A program made the position numbers and the translations under genes. Shown here in pieces: positions 1 through 7,943 of a stretch of DNA of 64,000 nt. The notes below the pieces were generated by a model. The model ran no database searches. It worked only from the letters and a program-made list of their open reading frames with translations, and was not told the DNA's origin. Position 1 is the first letter of the stretch. Each line of letters begins with the position of its first letter. Source of the stretch: VXPQ01 sp965248175 (GTDB lineage: Bacteria; Bacteroidota; Rhodothermia; Rhodothermales; VXPQ01); the NCBI GenBank assembly GCA_965248175.1, contig OZ252093.1:620001-684000 (forward strand), in the 5' to 3' direction.

Positions 1-857
1 TGGAGCAATTCCCGATAGGAACTCAGCGCCACGCCCCCCGCAATGAATACCCGCAACCGGGGCCATACGTCGGCGACCGTCCTGGCGTCGGAACCGAACC
101 GCTCCCGATGCTGCCGGATGAGTTCGTCGAAAAAAACCATGGCCCATGATGGGACCATGACCAGACACCGCACGTCCATTCCCACGGTCCGCCGGGCGAC
201 CGTACGCAACTTTTCTTCCCAGTTCGGCAGAAAGGCTACCTCGTTCGGGACAGCCTGAAGAATATGCCGGTATAAAAAAGGCACATGTTCCGCCTGAAGC
301 CCACTGACCTCCCCGATTTTCATGCCGGGATAGGCCGGGTCCTCTTCGATGCGGCCGGGCAGCGCAACGTGCTTGCCCAGCAGGTACCCGACATTGCCCG
401 TCCGGGCCAAATACGTCATCCCGACAGAAAGCATGAAACGGCGATTCGCGGTAAACATTTCCGCACTCACCGGTATGATCTTGCCGGTGGATGTCGTCCC
501 GCTCGATACCGCGAAGTGCCGGAACCTGCCGGGCCATATAACATCTTGCGCTCCGCCACGGATACGACGTATGTCCTCCTCGAAGTCGCCGTAGGTATGG
601 AGCGGAACGCGGGCCTGATACGCTGCAACCACATCCCGGGCGCGGGCGATCTCCCCGAACCCGTACCGGCGGCCCCACTCCGTGCCGGCGGCCTGCTGCA
701 AGAGGCCTCGCAACAGGGTATGCTGCACATGCACCGGGTCCTTTAAAAACCCTTCCACTTTCGCGAGCGTTCGTGAGGGAAACCGAACCGCCGGTTTTGC
801 AGCGGCATTTGTAGAATGGTGTACATCGGCACCGTTTGCGCCAGACCAAGTAAACAT
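1..857 (-). CDS. GH3-family acyl-adenylating ligase-like protein, C-terminus cut by window edge
   Basis: Reading the minus strand from an ATG at 857 gives an uninterrupted frame of 285 codons that runs off the left edge. The translation has the adenylation-loop motif SSGTTSTGK near residues 118-126, typical of the GH3 branch of the ANL adenylating superfamily, followed by GH3-like context (IPVSAEMF; FLPNWEEKL; RVFIAGGV). Bacterial GH3 homologues are about 500 residues, so roughly the N-terminal 55% is seen. Plant members conjugate amino acids to acyl acids; the substrate of bacterial members is mostly unknown, so I claim only the fold and the adenylation chemistry. It is divergent from folP, with 28 bp between the two starts, which must hold both promoters or share regulatory DNA. 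Confidence 0.8.
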   Translation of the reverse strand, partial: MFTWSGANGADVHHSTNAAAKPAVRFPSRTLAKVEGFLKDPVHVQHTLLRGLLQQAAGTEWGRRYGFGEIARARDVVAAYQARVPLHTYGDFEEDIRRIRGGAQDVIWPGRFRHFAVSSGTTSTGKIIPVSAEMFTANRRFMLSVGMTYLARTGNVGYLLGKHVALPGRIEEDPAYPGMKIGEVSGLQAEHVPFLYRHILQAVPNEVAFLPNWEEKLRTVARRTVGMDVRCLVMVPSWAMVFFDELIRQHRERFGSDARTVADVWPRLRVFIAGGVALSSYRELL

Positions 858-885
858 ACTAAGACAACGTCCGAAACAGGTCTTT

Positions 886-1809
886 ATGTTCGAAATACCC
901 CCCGCAAAAACGATATCCGACCCCGATGCGTTCCTTTTGCGCGTACGCGGGCATACGCTGGATTGTACGCCAGGGATGGCCTCCGGGGCGCGTGTCATGG
1001 GCATTCTGAACGTAACCCCGGATTCGTTTTCGGACGGCGGAACGTACACTTCCGTGCCGGCGGCGTTGCGCCGCGTCGAGGAAATGCTCGACGAAGGTGC
1101 TTCGCTCATCGACATAGGCGGGGAATCGTCCCGTCCGCGCGGCACTGTGTATGGCGAAGGGGCCTCCGCCGTTCCGATCCGCGAAGAAATAAATCGGGTG
1201 CTTCCTGTCGTGGAAGCCGTGGTCGACTGCTTTCCCGAAGCTATTCTGTCCATCGACACCTGGAAGCCGGAAGTGGCGGAGGCGGCACTCGCAGCGGGGG
1301 CGCACATCATTAACGATGTCACCGGACTTCGATATACCGGGGAAACGGCAACCGTAGCAGCCAGGTACAATGCCCCGCTCGTCATCATGCACTCGATCGG
1401 TAAACCGGGCGCTATGCCGGCCCGGCACGAGTATGCGGATGTCGTGCGCGAAGTCACGGCTTCGTTGGCCGCCAGCCTGGAACGGGCAGAAGCGGCGGGA
1501 GTGCGGCACATTGTGGTCGATCCCGGTTTCGGTTTCGGGAAACGCCACGAAGAAAACCTGCAACTGCTTGGTGCGGTGGGAGATATATTTGAAATGGGAC
1601 GCCCGGTCATGATCGGCGTATCGCGGAAAAGCGCTATCGGGGCAATCCTCGGCACACCCGATGATCCTGCCCCGGTCGGAGAACGGCTTTTCGGATCCCT
1701 GGGCGCCACGGCGGTCGGGGTCCTGCGCGGCGCCTCCATCGTACGCACCCACGACGTACGGCCCACCGTGGAATTGCTCAAGGGCATGGGCGCTGCCCTG
1801 TATGCATAG
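886..1809 (+). CDS. folP: Dihydropteroate synthase
   Basis: A 307-residue cytoplasmic enzyme that condenses 6-hydroxymethyl-dihydropterin pyrophosphate with p-aminobenzoate to make 7,8-dihydropteroate for folate synthesis. It shows both family signatures: MGILNVTPDSFSDGG (residues 38-52) and DIGGESSRP (76-84), then IDTWKPEVAEAAL, INDVTGL, DPGFGFGK and the C-terminal GVSRKSAIG loop. The frame is open upstream to 682, but that extension overlaps the divergent GH3 gene and has no family similarity; the ATG at 886 gives the normal family length. cdaA follows after 24 bp on the same strand. folP next to cdaA is a common arrangement in Bacteroidota, so the two are probably co-transcribed with pcm. 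Confidence 0.95.
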   Translation: MFEIPPAKTISDPDAFLLRVRGHTLDCTPGMASGARVMGILNVTPDSFSDGGTYTSVPAALRRVEEMLDEGASLIDIGGESSRPRGTVYGEGASAVPIREEINRVLPVVEAVVDCFPEAILSIDTWKPEVAEAALAAGAHIINDVTGLRYTGETATVAARYNAPLVIMHSIGKPGAMPARHEYADVVREVTASLAASLERAEAAGVRHIVVDPGFGFGKRHEENLQLLGAVGDIFEMGRPVMIGVSRKSAIGAILGTPDDPAPVGERLFGSLGATAVGVLRGASIVRTHDVRPTVELLKGMGAALYA

Positions 1810-1833
1810 GCAACACCGGAATACGATAACATT

Positions 1834-2628
1834 GTGCAGATAACCGATTGGTTCATACCGCTCCGCATCGTCGATTTCGTCGAAATCGCAGCGGTGTCGT
1901 ACATCCTGTACAAGCTCTACCGGTTCATGCGGGGTACGATCGCCTTGCAGATATTGATCGGGCTCATTGCGCTGTACGTCGTGCAGGTGATCGTGACGGC
2001 GGTAGACATGACCATGCTTCCGGCCCTTTTTTCGGCGATCGGCGAGGTGGCCGTACTGGCGGTCATCATTCTGTTTCAGCCGGAAATACGGCGCGTACTG
2101 CTCTTGCTGGGGCGTAATCCGCTGATAAGGCGCTTCGTCAGTTCGCCCGCACAGGAAAGAACGATGCTGGAAGTCATTGCCGCCGTGGAGAAAATGAGCA
2201 AGGACCGCGTGGGCGCATTGATCGCATTCGAACGCTCCTCGGGCCTGCGGAACTACACCGAAACAGGCATTAGCATTGAGGGAAATGTCTCCCGCGACTT
2301 GCTGGTCACTATCTTTCACGGACAAAATCCCCTTCATGACGGAGCCGTCATCATAAGTAGCCACCGGATGGAAGCTGCGCGATGCATCTTGCCGGTCTCG
2401 AGCAACATAAAACCGGGTACGCCCATGGGGTTGCGCCATCGCGCAGCCATCGGCCTTTCCGAACAGACGGATGCTTTCGTCATCGTCGTTTCTGAGGAAA
2501 CGGGCGACATTTCCGTATCGGTGGATGGCGAATTGCGACAAAATTTGTCCGCCAATGACCTGCGGATAAGCCTCACCGAGGCGTTTTCCCAGCACCCCGA
2601 CCATGAACCAGCCCCTGTCGAGACGTAA
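1834..2628 (+). CDS. cdaA: Diadenylate cyclase CdaA (c-di-AMP synthase)
   Basis: A 264-residue membrane-bound diadenylate cyclase that makes c-di-AMP from two ATP. The N-terminal ~90 residues hold three hydrophobic segments (IVDFVEIAAVSYILYKLY; IALQILIGLIALYVVQVIV; a third near LFSAIGEVAVLAVIILF). The DisA_N/DAC domain follows, with both catalytic motifs intact: DGA at 169-171 and RHR at 201-203. The start is a GTG at 1834. The length and layout match CdaA/DacA rather than DisA or CdaS. It sits between folP and pcm with short gaps (24 bp and 2 bp), so it is most likely the middle gene of a three-gene transcript. No separate CdaR regulator is encoded next to it, as is usual outside Firmicutes. 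Confidence 0.95.
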   Translation: MQITDWFIPLRIVDFVEIAAVSYILYKLYRFMRGTIALQILIGLIALYVVQVIVTAVDMTMLPALFSAIGEVAVLAVIILFQPEIRRVLLLLGRNPLIRRFVSSPAQERTMLEVIAAVEKMSKDRVGALIAFERSSGLRNYTETGISIEGNVSRDLLVTIFHGQNPLHDGAVIISSHRMEAARCILPVSSNIKPGTPMGLRHRAAIGLSEQTDAFVIVVSEETGDISVSVDGELRQNLSANDLRISLTEAFSQHPDHEPAPVET

Positions 2629-2630
2629 TC

Positions 2631-3299
2631 ATGCTGCGTGACGGCGTATTCGACCGGCGACGGCAGCGGCTCGTAGATCAGATGCGGGAGAACGGTATTA
2701 CCGACGAGCGCGTGCTGGCCGCCATTGGCTCGGTGCATCGACACCGGTTTGTAGAAGGGGCGTTCAGGCCGCGCGCCTACGAGGACGAGGCGCTGCCGAT
2801 CGGCATGAAGCAAACGATATCGCAGCCCTTTACGGTGGCGTACCAGACCATGCTGCTGAATCCGCATCCGGGAGATCGGATTCTCGAAGTGGGCACCGGC
2901 AGCGGGTATCAGGCGGCCGTACTCTGCGAAATGGGCGCCCGCGTATTTTCCATCGAGCGCCACGGGCCTCTGCTGGCCCGCACGCACAGCATTCTTGAAT
3001 CGCTCGGATACCGGGTCGTGCTCAGAACCGGTGACGGCACCCTGGGATGGGCCTCCCAGGCTCCTTTCGATGGCATTGTTGTGACTGCCGGCGCATCGGA
3101 AGCGCCGGAGGCGCTCCTCCGACAACTTCGCATCGAAGGAGAAGACGACAAGCCGGCCGGTCGGCTGGTAATTCCTGTCGGCGACCGCCGCACGCAGACC
3201 ATGAATCTGTACCGGCGTCTCGGTGAAGACAATTACGAGCGGACGATCAGCAGGGATTTCAAGTTCGTCCCGCTGATCGGGCAGCAGGGGGGGCTGTAG
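2631..3299 (+). CDS. pcm: Protein-L-isoaspartate O-methyltransferase
   Basis: A 222-residue SAM-dependent repair methyltransferase that methylates L-isoaspartyl residues so damaged proteins can revert to aspartyl form. Key features: the family substrate loop IGxxQTISQP at 57-66, then the class I SAM-binding motif ILEVGTGSGYQAA at 84-96, and DGIVVTAGASEAPEAL where the PCMT family has its post-motif strand. Length matches the E. coli enzyme (about 208) with a slightly longer C-terminus. It starts 2 bp after cdaA stops, pointing to translational coupling. The gene ends 18 bp before the end of the convergent minus-strand gene. Confidence 0.93.
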   Translation: MLRDGVFDRRRQRLVDQMRENGITDERVLAAIGSVHRHRFVEGAFRPRAYEDEALPIGMKQTISQPFTVAYQTMLLNPHPGDRILEVGTGSGYQAAVLCEMGARVFSIERHGPLLARTHSILESLGYRVVLRTGDGTLGWASQAPFDGIVVTAGASEAPEALLRQLRIEGEDDKPAGRLVIPVGDRRTQTMNLYRRLGEDNYERTISRDFKFVPLIGQQGGL

Positions 3300-3317
3300 A
3301 AGCGAACCGCCGCGGGG

Positions 3318-4691
3318 CTACTCGACGATGGTGCACATGCCGGTGTCGAAGGCCTCCCGAAGCGCCTCCGTGGCTTCCCTGCGAAGGGCTTCCGCACTGG
3401 CATTACCCTCATGCAGCAGGGCGATACCTATGCTCACCCCATCCTCCAGCAACCCGGAATAACTGAGCATATCCTGCTGGAGCCGGATCGCCCATTGCTC
3501 CACGGCTACACCCTCTTCCTTGAAGAACACGCCGAACATAAGTTCGCCGAACCGCTCGACGCGAGCGCCCTGGACGGTCTCTCTTAGCCTCTGCACCAAC
3601 AGGCTCTCGGCTTGCATGACCACCCGCTTGCCTCCTTCGTCGGCGACCTCCTCGGCACGATTCAGGTAAACGAGAGCCAGTGCAAGGGGTGTGCCCTGAT
3701 CACGCGCCTGCCATATCTCTTCCTCGATGATTTCACTCCGCGGACGAACGTCTTCTTTCGATTCCTGCAGCAGTTCGTCGCATATCCCCATCTCGAGAAT
3801 GTTGCCCAGGAGATGGGCAAAATGAGTGGACAGTAACTGTTTTTCCTCAGAATCGAGTATGTGCTCCCGCATCGCATCGGCAAGCAGCACGTATTGGGCC
3901 AGCGACGAAGGAACCGGAACGGGGAAAAGAACCACTTCCTTGACCGCAACCCGTTGCCGGTAATACCCGCACACATTCCCTGAAAGTTGGTCTTCGGATG
4001 CACGGAGCACATGCAGCCCCGGCTGCCGATGCTCCCATTGCAAGAGAGGGGTTTTCGATACAAAAAGACCGTTGCCGCGGGCGTTGCCGTTGAGGCTGAC
4101 GATGGCCTCGATATGGTACTGTGGCGCCCTTTTCGGCTGCCTCAACAAGCAAACCGTATTGGCCTGGGCAATGGCGCGGTACGCCTGCAAATAGGGAAGG
4201 AGTACTTCACACAGCGATTTGTGCGCCGACTCGTTGACGGATATCCGAACGCTCTGCGACTGTTCCTGAATGGAAAAATCCAGGGTGCCCTGTATGGGTA
4301 CGACCATACGGGCGCCGTTCGTTTCCGGGGGGCCATTCGTCCCGGACGCCGCCGGCCCATTTCCCGAAACGACCTCTGTTGACGAGCCTGCTTCATCCTC
4401 TCCGGATCCGTCGGCGGACCCTTTCGGACGAATGTCCAGAATGCCGAACGAAGCAAGAGCCCTTTGCTTGTCCCCTTCCTCTTCCGGGGCATCGGCTGTA
4501 ATATCGGGCAGGGGTTCCGGCTTCCCCTTATACCTGTTGCGCCGCTGATGTCGACGCACAACATGAACTATCGCCATAATCAAGGCGATGCTCAGTGAAG
4601 CGCCAGCCGCTACAAACAGTAAAGGTTGTTCAATGACCACCGCCAACACAGCGGCCACCACCGCCACGATGACAAAAAGAATGCGGAACAT
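3318..4691 (-). CDS. Membrane-anchored protein with central GAF-like region and degenerate GGDEF domain
   Basis: 457 residues. Two hydrophobic helices occupy residues 3-45, followed by a basic stop (RRHQRRNRYK), an acidic, Gly/Ser/Asn-rich linker (~50-130), a central globular region (~130-310) of GAF-like pattern, and a C-terminal region whose secondary-structure pattern fits a GGDEF fold. The signature position reads RFGELMFGVFF (380-390), so the catalytic GGDEF loop is gone, while downstream strands (VSIGIALL, then ALREAFDTGMC) are retained. If the fold assignment is right, it cannot make c-di-GMP and would act as a sensor or binding protein. The gene stands alone, convergent with pcm. GAF and GGDEF assignments are by pattern only and should be treated as tentative. 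Confidence 0.55.
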   Translation of the reverse strand: MFRILFVIVAVVAAVLAVVIEQPLLFVAAGASLSIALIMAIVHVVRRHQRRNRYKGKPEPLPDITADAPEEEGDKQRALASFGILDIRPKGSADGSGEDEAGSSTEVVSGNGPAASGTNGPPETNGARMVVPIQGTLDFSIQEQSQSVRISVNESAHKSLCEVLLPYLQAYRAIAQANTVCLLRQPKRAPQYHIEAIVSLNGNARGNGLFVSKTPLLQWEHRQPGLHVLRASEDQLSGNVCGYYRQRVAVKEVVLFPVPVPSSLAQYVLLADAMREHILDSEEKQLLSTHFAHLLGNILEMGICDELLQESKEDVRPRSEIIEEEIWQARDQGTPLALALVYLNRAEEVADEGGKRVVMQAESLLVQRLRETVQGARVERFGELMFGVFFKEEGVAVEQWAIRLQQDMLSYSGLLEDGVSIGIALLHEGNASAEALRREATEALREAFDTGMCTIVE

Positions 4692-4850
4692 ATCCTGTCA
4701 TATACCGCCAGTGAACAGGGGAATGAAAACGAGACAGATACGGCACCGTATTGGGTGGAAACAGAATGCCATAAATAATCTACGAAATAGTACAGGTAAT
4801 ATCAACAAATCTTAAAATCTTTCAACTGTTTACGCGGCGCCCTGGAAATG

Positions 4851-4871
4851 CTGCGCAGATCGGCTGCGCAG
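4851..4871. terminator. Possible hairpin downstream of the ancestral ftsX end
   Basis: Two copies of the self-complementary octamer ctgcgcag (4851-4858 and 4864-4871) are separated by 5 nt and can form a hairpin. It lies just beyond the original ftsX stop (now separated from ftsX by the IS). There is no clear T-tract on the minus strand, so intrinsic termination is only a guess. Confidence 0.3.
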
Positions 4872-4931
4872 TGTAATCGATATCAGAGAAAAGAATGATG
4901 CCGCTTAATTGCTAATGCAATGCTATGTTTC

Positions 4932-4953
4932 GGGGATTATATAGATAGGTGAA
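4932..4953 (+). repeat. IS copy 1 left terminal inverted repeat (22 bp)
   Basis: Perfect inverted match to 6186-6207 and direct match to the start of the IS copy at 63380. Preceded by the 8-bp target duplication at 4924-4931. Confidence 0.95.
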
Positions 4954-4990
4954 CGCCGGGTTTGGGGTCTCCGGGTGAATCGTTGCCTTT

Positions 4991-5119
4991 TCACCCTTCT
5001 CGCATGAACAACCGTGTCGCCTCGGCAATCGTCATTGCGCCGTATCGCGGATTCGAGCAATGGGCAATCTCCGGGGCGGTGGGGTCTCGCTTCGGCTTGT
5101 CTGGTTCGGGTTTCATCAT
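4991..5119 (-). CDS. Small passenger ORF of IS copy 1 (42 aa)
   Basis: A short frame missed by length filters. It begins ATG ATG at 5119 and ends TGA at 4991, on the same strand as the transposase and 73 bp downstream of its stop, entirely inside the IS. The peptide begins MMKPEPDKPKRDP (basic and Pro-rich) and ends with NPRYGAMTIAEATRLFMREG. The second IS type in this window (61019-62382) has a 49-codon ORF in the same position, also with a Lys/Pro-rich start and a helical second half. The shared placement argues that these are real genes rather than chance frames. Function unknown; a transposition accessory or regulatory peptide is possible. Confidence 0.5.
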   Translation of the reverse strand: MMKPEPDKPKRDPTAPEIAHCSNPRYGAMTIAEATRLFMREG

Positions 5120-5192
5120 GCTGCCAGATATGCCATGAGGTATTCCATGCCGCATGGCCTACTCCTGAAACATGTGTGAGGCATGTACAGGG

Positions 5193-6134
5193 TCAAGTGA
5201 TCAGGTCTTTGTACATAATGCGCTTGCCCACCAGACAGCCCGCCACGTGTTCCATCTGGTCGATGGTATCGAGGCCCCGGACATTGTGCTTGCCGCAAAA
5301 CTGGTTCACGTAGCGTTGCAGGTGTTTGTGCGACAGATGGTGATACACGCCGTTGACGCTCCGCTTCAACGTTGCCCAGAACGATTCCACCCCGTTCGTA
5401 TGGACCATACCGTTTACGTACTCCTTGACACTGTGTTGAACGCTCTCATGCTCGTACAGATACTTCAGCCCGACATAGCCCCGGTGATCGTCTGTATAGA
5501 CCTTGGCGCCATATTCCATGTGGTCAAGCACGAAGCCTTGCAGCGTTTCGCCGGTGGTATTGTCTACAACCTTTGCGACAACCCGATTCGTGGCCCTGTC
5601 CTTCGCGCCTACGACCGCAGCCTTGCCTACCGGTCCGCGCCCCGCATGTAGTTTCTTCGATGCGTGCTTGTTCGCTTCCTTGCCGCCCACGTACGTTTCA
5701 TCAACCTCTACCGGACCTTCAAACGCTTCGGCTATCGCAGGAGCGAACGCCTCGCGGATACGCTGGAGCATGAACCACGCCGTCGTTTGCGTTACCCCAA
5801 TGTCCCGATGCAGTTTCATGCTCGAGATACCCTTCAAGCTGGTCATTTCAAGGTAGATGGCCCAAACCCACTTTTTCAGCGGCGCCTTGCTTGATTCCAA
5901 CGCCGTTTTCGTGCGTACGGAAAACGTTCTGTTGCAATCCCTGCACCGGTAAGGCATCGTCTTGTGCGTTCCTTCGTATGTATCGGCTCCCTTGCAGCGC
6001 GGACAAAATCGACCATCGGGCCAAACAACCGCCTCGAACCAGCGTCGAGCAGCATCCTCATCGGGGAAACATTCTGCCAGTTCAATGACCGTGATTCCGT
6101 TTCTGTGATTGCGTCCGGGCGCCCGATAAGCCAT
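5193..6134 (-). CDS. IS1595-family transposase, copy 1
   Basis: 313 residues. The N-terminal ~75 residues form the IS1595 zinc-ribbon DNA-binding domain with two Cys pairs (CPRC and CRDC). The DDE-type catalytic domain follows: VDETYVGGKEANKH carries the first Asp region, VYTDDHRGY the second, and HTNGVESFWATLKR the terminal acidic residue with the typical N-G-x-E-S-F-W motif. It starts 73 bp inside the right IS end. No frameshift or stop is present, so the element is probably still active. It mobilises the element by DNA cut-and-paste or copy-type transposition with 8-bp target duplication. Confidence 0.95.
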   Translation of the reverse strand: MAYRAPGRNHRNGITVIELAECFPDEDAARRWFEAVVWPDGRFCPRCKGADTYEGTHKTMPYRCRDCNRTFSVRTKTALESSKAPLKKWVWAIYLEMTSLKGISSMKLHRDIGVTQTTAWFMLQRIREAFAPAIAEAFEGPVEVDETYVGGKEANKHASKKLHAGRGPVGKAAVVGAKDRATNRVVAKVVDNTTGETLQGFVLDHMEYGAKVYTDDHRGYVGLKYLYEHESVQHSVKEYVNGMVHTNGVESFWATLKRSVNGVYHHLSHKHLQRYVNQFCGKHNVRGLDTIDQMEHVAGCLVGKRIMYKDLIT

Positions 6135-6185
6135 TTTCTTTTCCGATTTGTTTACTCTTTAGTACGTAACCGGCTCCCGAAAAGT

Positions 6186-6207
6186 TTCACCTATCTATAT
6201 AATCCCC
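6186..6207 (-). repeat. IS copy 1 right terminal inverted repeat (22 bp)
   Basis: Perfect inverted match to 4932-4953; followed by the second 8-bp target duplication at 6208-6215. It also supplies the stop codon (6187-6189) of ftsX. Confidence 0.95.
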
Positions 6208-7077
6208 TATGTTTCCTATCACCTTGCGAAATGCAAAGCGAGAACCAATCCATCCAAGCACAATCCCGCATGCCGTCAATCCACCGAACGCGAAAAGGAG
6301 AAAGGCATTCGACAACGTGCTCGTTTGCGGGAGATAACCCTGAGCCAGCACATGCAACCCCCAGAGTACGAGGGCGGCAAGAAGTCCGGACACGATACCC
6401 TGCACCACGCCTTCCACCACAAACGGCCGGCGAATAAAGCGCTCCGTGGCGCCGACCAGTTTCATGGTGCGAATGAGTAGACGGCGCGCATACATGGTGA
6501 GGCGAATCGTGTTGGCGACCAGAAATATGGAAGTCAGTACGACAATACCCCCGATCACCATGCCGATCATGGCCAGGAGACGTAGATTTTCCTGCACTTT
6601 AGCGAGCAGAACGCGGTTAAAAATCACTTCGTCCACATGATCCCACGAACTGAACTCTTCGGTGAGTGCCGCAAGACTATCCGGATGCACATATGCGGGC
6701 AACACGCGAACCTTGATGGAGGCCGGAAGAAAAGGCGTATCCAGAAATACATCGGCCCCTTCTCCGAATTCTTCCCGGAAAACAATCCGGGCATCGCTTT
6801 GGGACACAAATTCGGTCTTGGCAACGCCCCGCATTCCGTCGACCTGCAGGTGTATGGCGGCAACTACAGCGTCCTCCGCGGTTTCTTCCAGAAAAATCTC
6901 CAGCTCACCGACGCGTTGACGCAACCATGTCGATACTTGCTGCGCCTCGTAGGCGAGCAGCCCGAACAATCCGATCATTGTCAGCGCTACCGTCATTGCG
7001 CTGATTGAAGTAAACGCCGAGACCCTGGCCCGGCGGAACCCGACCAGTCCCTCCCGAATGCTGTACGGTATCCGCAT
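6187..7077 (-). CDS. ftsX: Cell division protein FtsX, last codons replaced by IS sequence
   Basis: A 296-residue inner-membrane permease-like partner of the FtsE ATPase, which links divisome constriction to activation of wall hydrolases. It shows one N-terminal membrane helix (~20-42), an extracytoplasmic region with many acidic residues, and three C-terminal helices (~165-190, ~220-245, ~262-285), with the FtsX-type cytoplasmic loop RRLLIRTMKLVGATERFIRRPF. The IS entered after ...VIGNI. Removing the IS and one target copy restores GNIALH plus stop; now the frame reads GNIGDYIDR and stops in the IS repeat. Only about three C-terminal residues are lost, so function is probably kept. It overlaps pheA by 1 nt at the end of the mrdA-rodA-argS-pheA-ftsX run. 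No ftsE is adjacent. Confidence 0.9.
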   Translation of the reverse strand: MRIPYSIREGLVGFRRARVSAFTSISAMTVALTMIGLFGLLAYEAQQVSTWLRQRVGELEIFLEETAEDAVVAAIHLQVDGMRGVAKTEFVSQSDARIVFREEFGEGADVFLDTPFLPASIKVRVLPAYVHPDSLAALTEEFSSWDHVDEVIFNRVLLAKVQENLRLLAMIGMVIGGIVVLTSIFLVANTIRLTMYARRLLIRTMKLVGATERFIRRPFVVEGVVQGIVSGLLAALVLWGLHVLAQGYLPQTSTLSNAFLLFAFGGLTACGIVLGWIGSRFAFRKVIGNIGDYIDR

Positions 7078-7943
7078 TACTCTGGCGTTTTTCCTCTCCT
7101 GTACGACCCCAGTACCTTGAGGTACGACGCGATTTCCCTGAGATGATCCAGCGCCAGTTCCACGGGTTTATCCGACGCAGCGCCAAGCACATCAAGGTAG
7201 AAACGATAATTGCCCGGGCTCCCTACGAGAGGGCGGCTTTCTATCTTGAACAGGTCAAGGTCCCGGAGTGCAAACACGGCAAGGCTCTTGAAAAGGGCCC
7301 CGGGGACATTGGTCCGCATCGAAAACACGATGGACGTTTTCCAGTCCCTCCGGATGTCAGGACCCGGCGCCGGCATTTCCTGTTTGCGCGAAAGCAGCAG
7401 AAACCGCGTGTAATTCTGATGATTGCTCTCGATGTCGGCTTCGACAATGTCGAGCCCATACACAGCCGCTGCGCGCGCACTTCCGATGGCGGCTTCGTTC
7501 GGGCGGCCGTTCCGGGCAAGTTCCCGTACGGCGCCCGCCGTATCGTATGCGGCAATCACGTCAGCGGATGACAGACGCATCCGAAGGAAACGCTGGCACT
7601 GACCAAGCGCTTGCGGGTGGGAACGCACCACGCGAATATCTTCGAGGGAAGTGCCCGGAAGACCGATCAGATTGTGCCGGATCCGCAACTGCAACTCACC
7701 GATAATGGACACATCGTGCATACGCAGCAGGTCGTAGCACTCATGTACACTGCCGAACAGCGAGTTTTCGATGGGAATGACCGCCCGATCGACTCCTTCG
7801 CTTGCCAGCGCCTCGAACACCTTCTCGAAGGACGGCGAGGGAATCCCTTCGGCGCCCGCAAGGAAGACCCGCAACGCTTCCTCACTGAAAGCGCCCGTTT
7901 CTCCCTGAAAAGCAATCCGTATGGAGTTGGTGGGCTCCATCAC
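7077..7943 (-). CDS. pheA: Prephenate dehydratase
   Basis: A 288-residue monofunctional enzyme that converts prephenate to phenylpyruvate for phenylalanine synthesis. The catalytic domain (about 8-185) has FQGETGAFSEEA, the IENS motif at 59-62 and the TRF motif at 179-181, whose Thr is essential in the family. The ACT regulatory domain (about 203-280) has the ESRP motif at 235-238, so feedback inhibition by phenylalanine is expected. No chorismate mutase domain is fused. The start overlaps the argS stop by 4 nt (ATGA) and its stop overlaps ftsX by 1 nt, indicating tight translational coupling. Confidence 0.95.
   Translation of the reverse strand: MMEPTNSIRIAFQGETGAFSEEALRVFLAGAEGIPSPSFEKVFEALASEGVDRAVIPIENSLFGSVHECYDLLRMHDVSIIGELQLRIRHNLIGLPGTSLEDIRVVRSHPQALGQCQRFLRMRLSSADVIAAYDTAGAVRELARNGRPNEAAIGSARAAAVYGLDIVEADIESNHQNYTRFLLLSRKQEMPAPGPDIRRDWKTSIVFSMRTNVPGALFKSLAVFALRDLDLFKIESRPLVGSPGNYRFYLDVLGAASDKPVELALDHLREIASYLKVLGSYRRGKTPE

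Larger units (their letters stand above)
4932..6207 (-). mobile_element. Complete IS1595-family insertion sequence, copy 1 (1276 bp)
   Basis: The element is bounded by perfect 22-bp terminal inverted repeats (4932-4953 and 6186-6207, starting ggggattatatagatagg) and flanked by an 8-bp direct target duplication, tatgtttc, at 4924-4931 and 6208-6215. An 8-bp duplication is the norm for IS1595. It encodes one transposase (minus) and a 42-codon ORF behind it. It is inserted in the last codons of ftsX. A second copy in inverted orientation begins at 63380; the first ~70 bp of the two copies differ at a single visible position, so they are recently related. Confidence 0.95.

Noticed and set aside
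859..2604. Minus-strand ORF of 581 aa
   Set aside because: Antisense shadow of folP and cdaA, which are certain; the composition is not protein-like.
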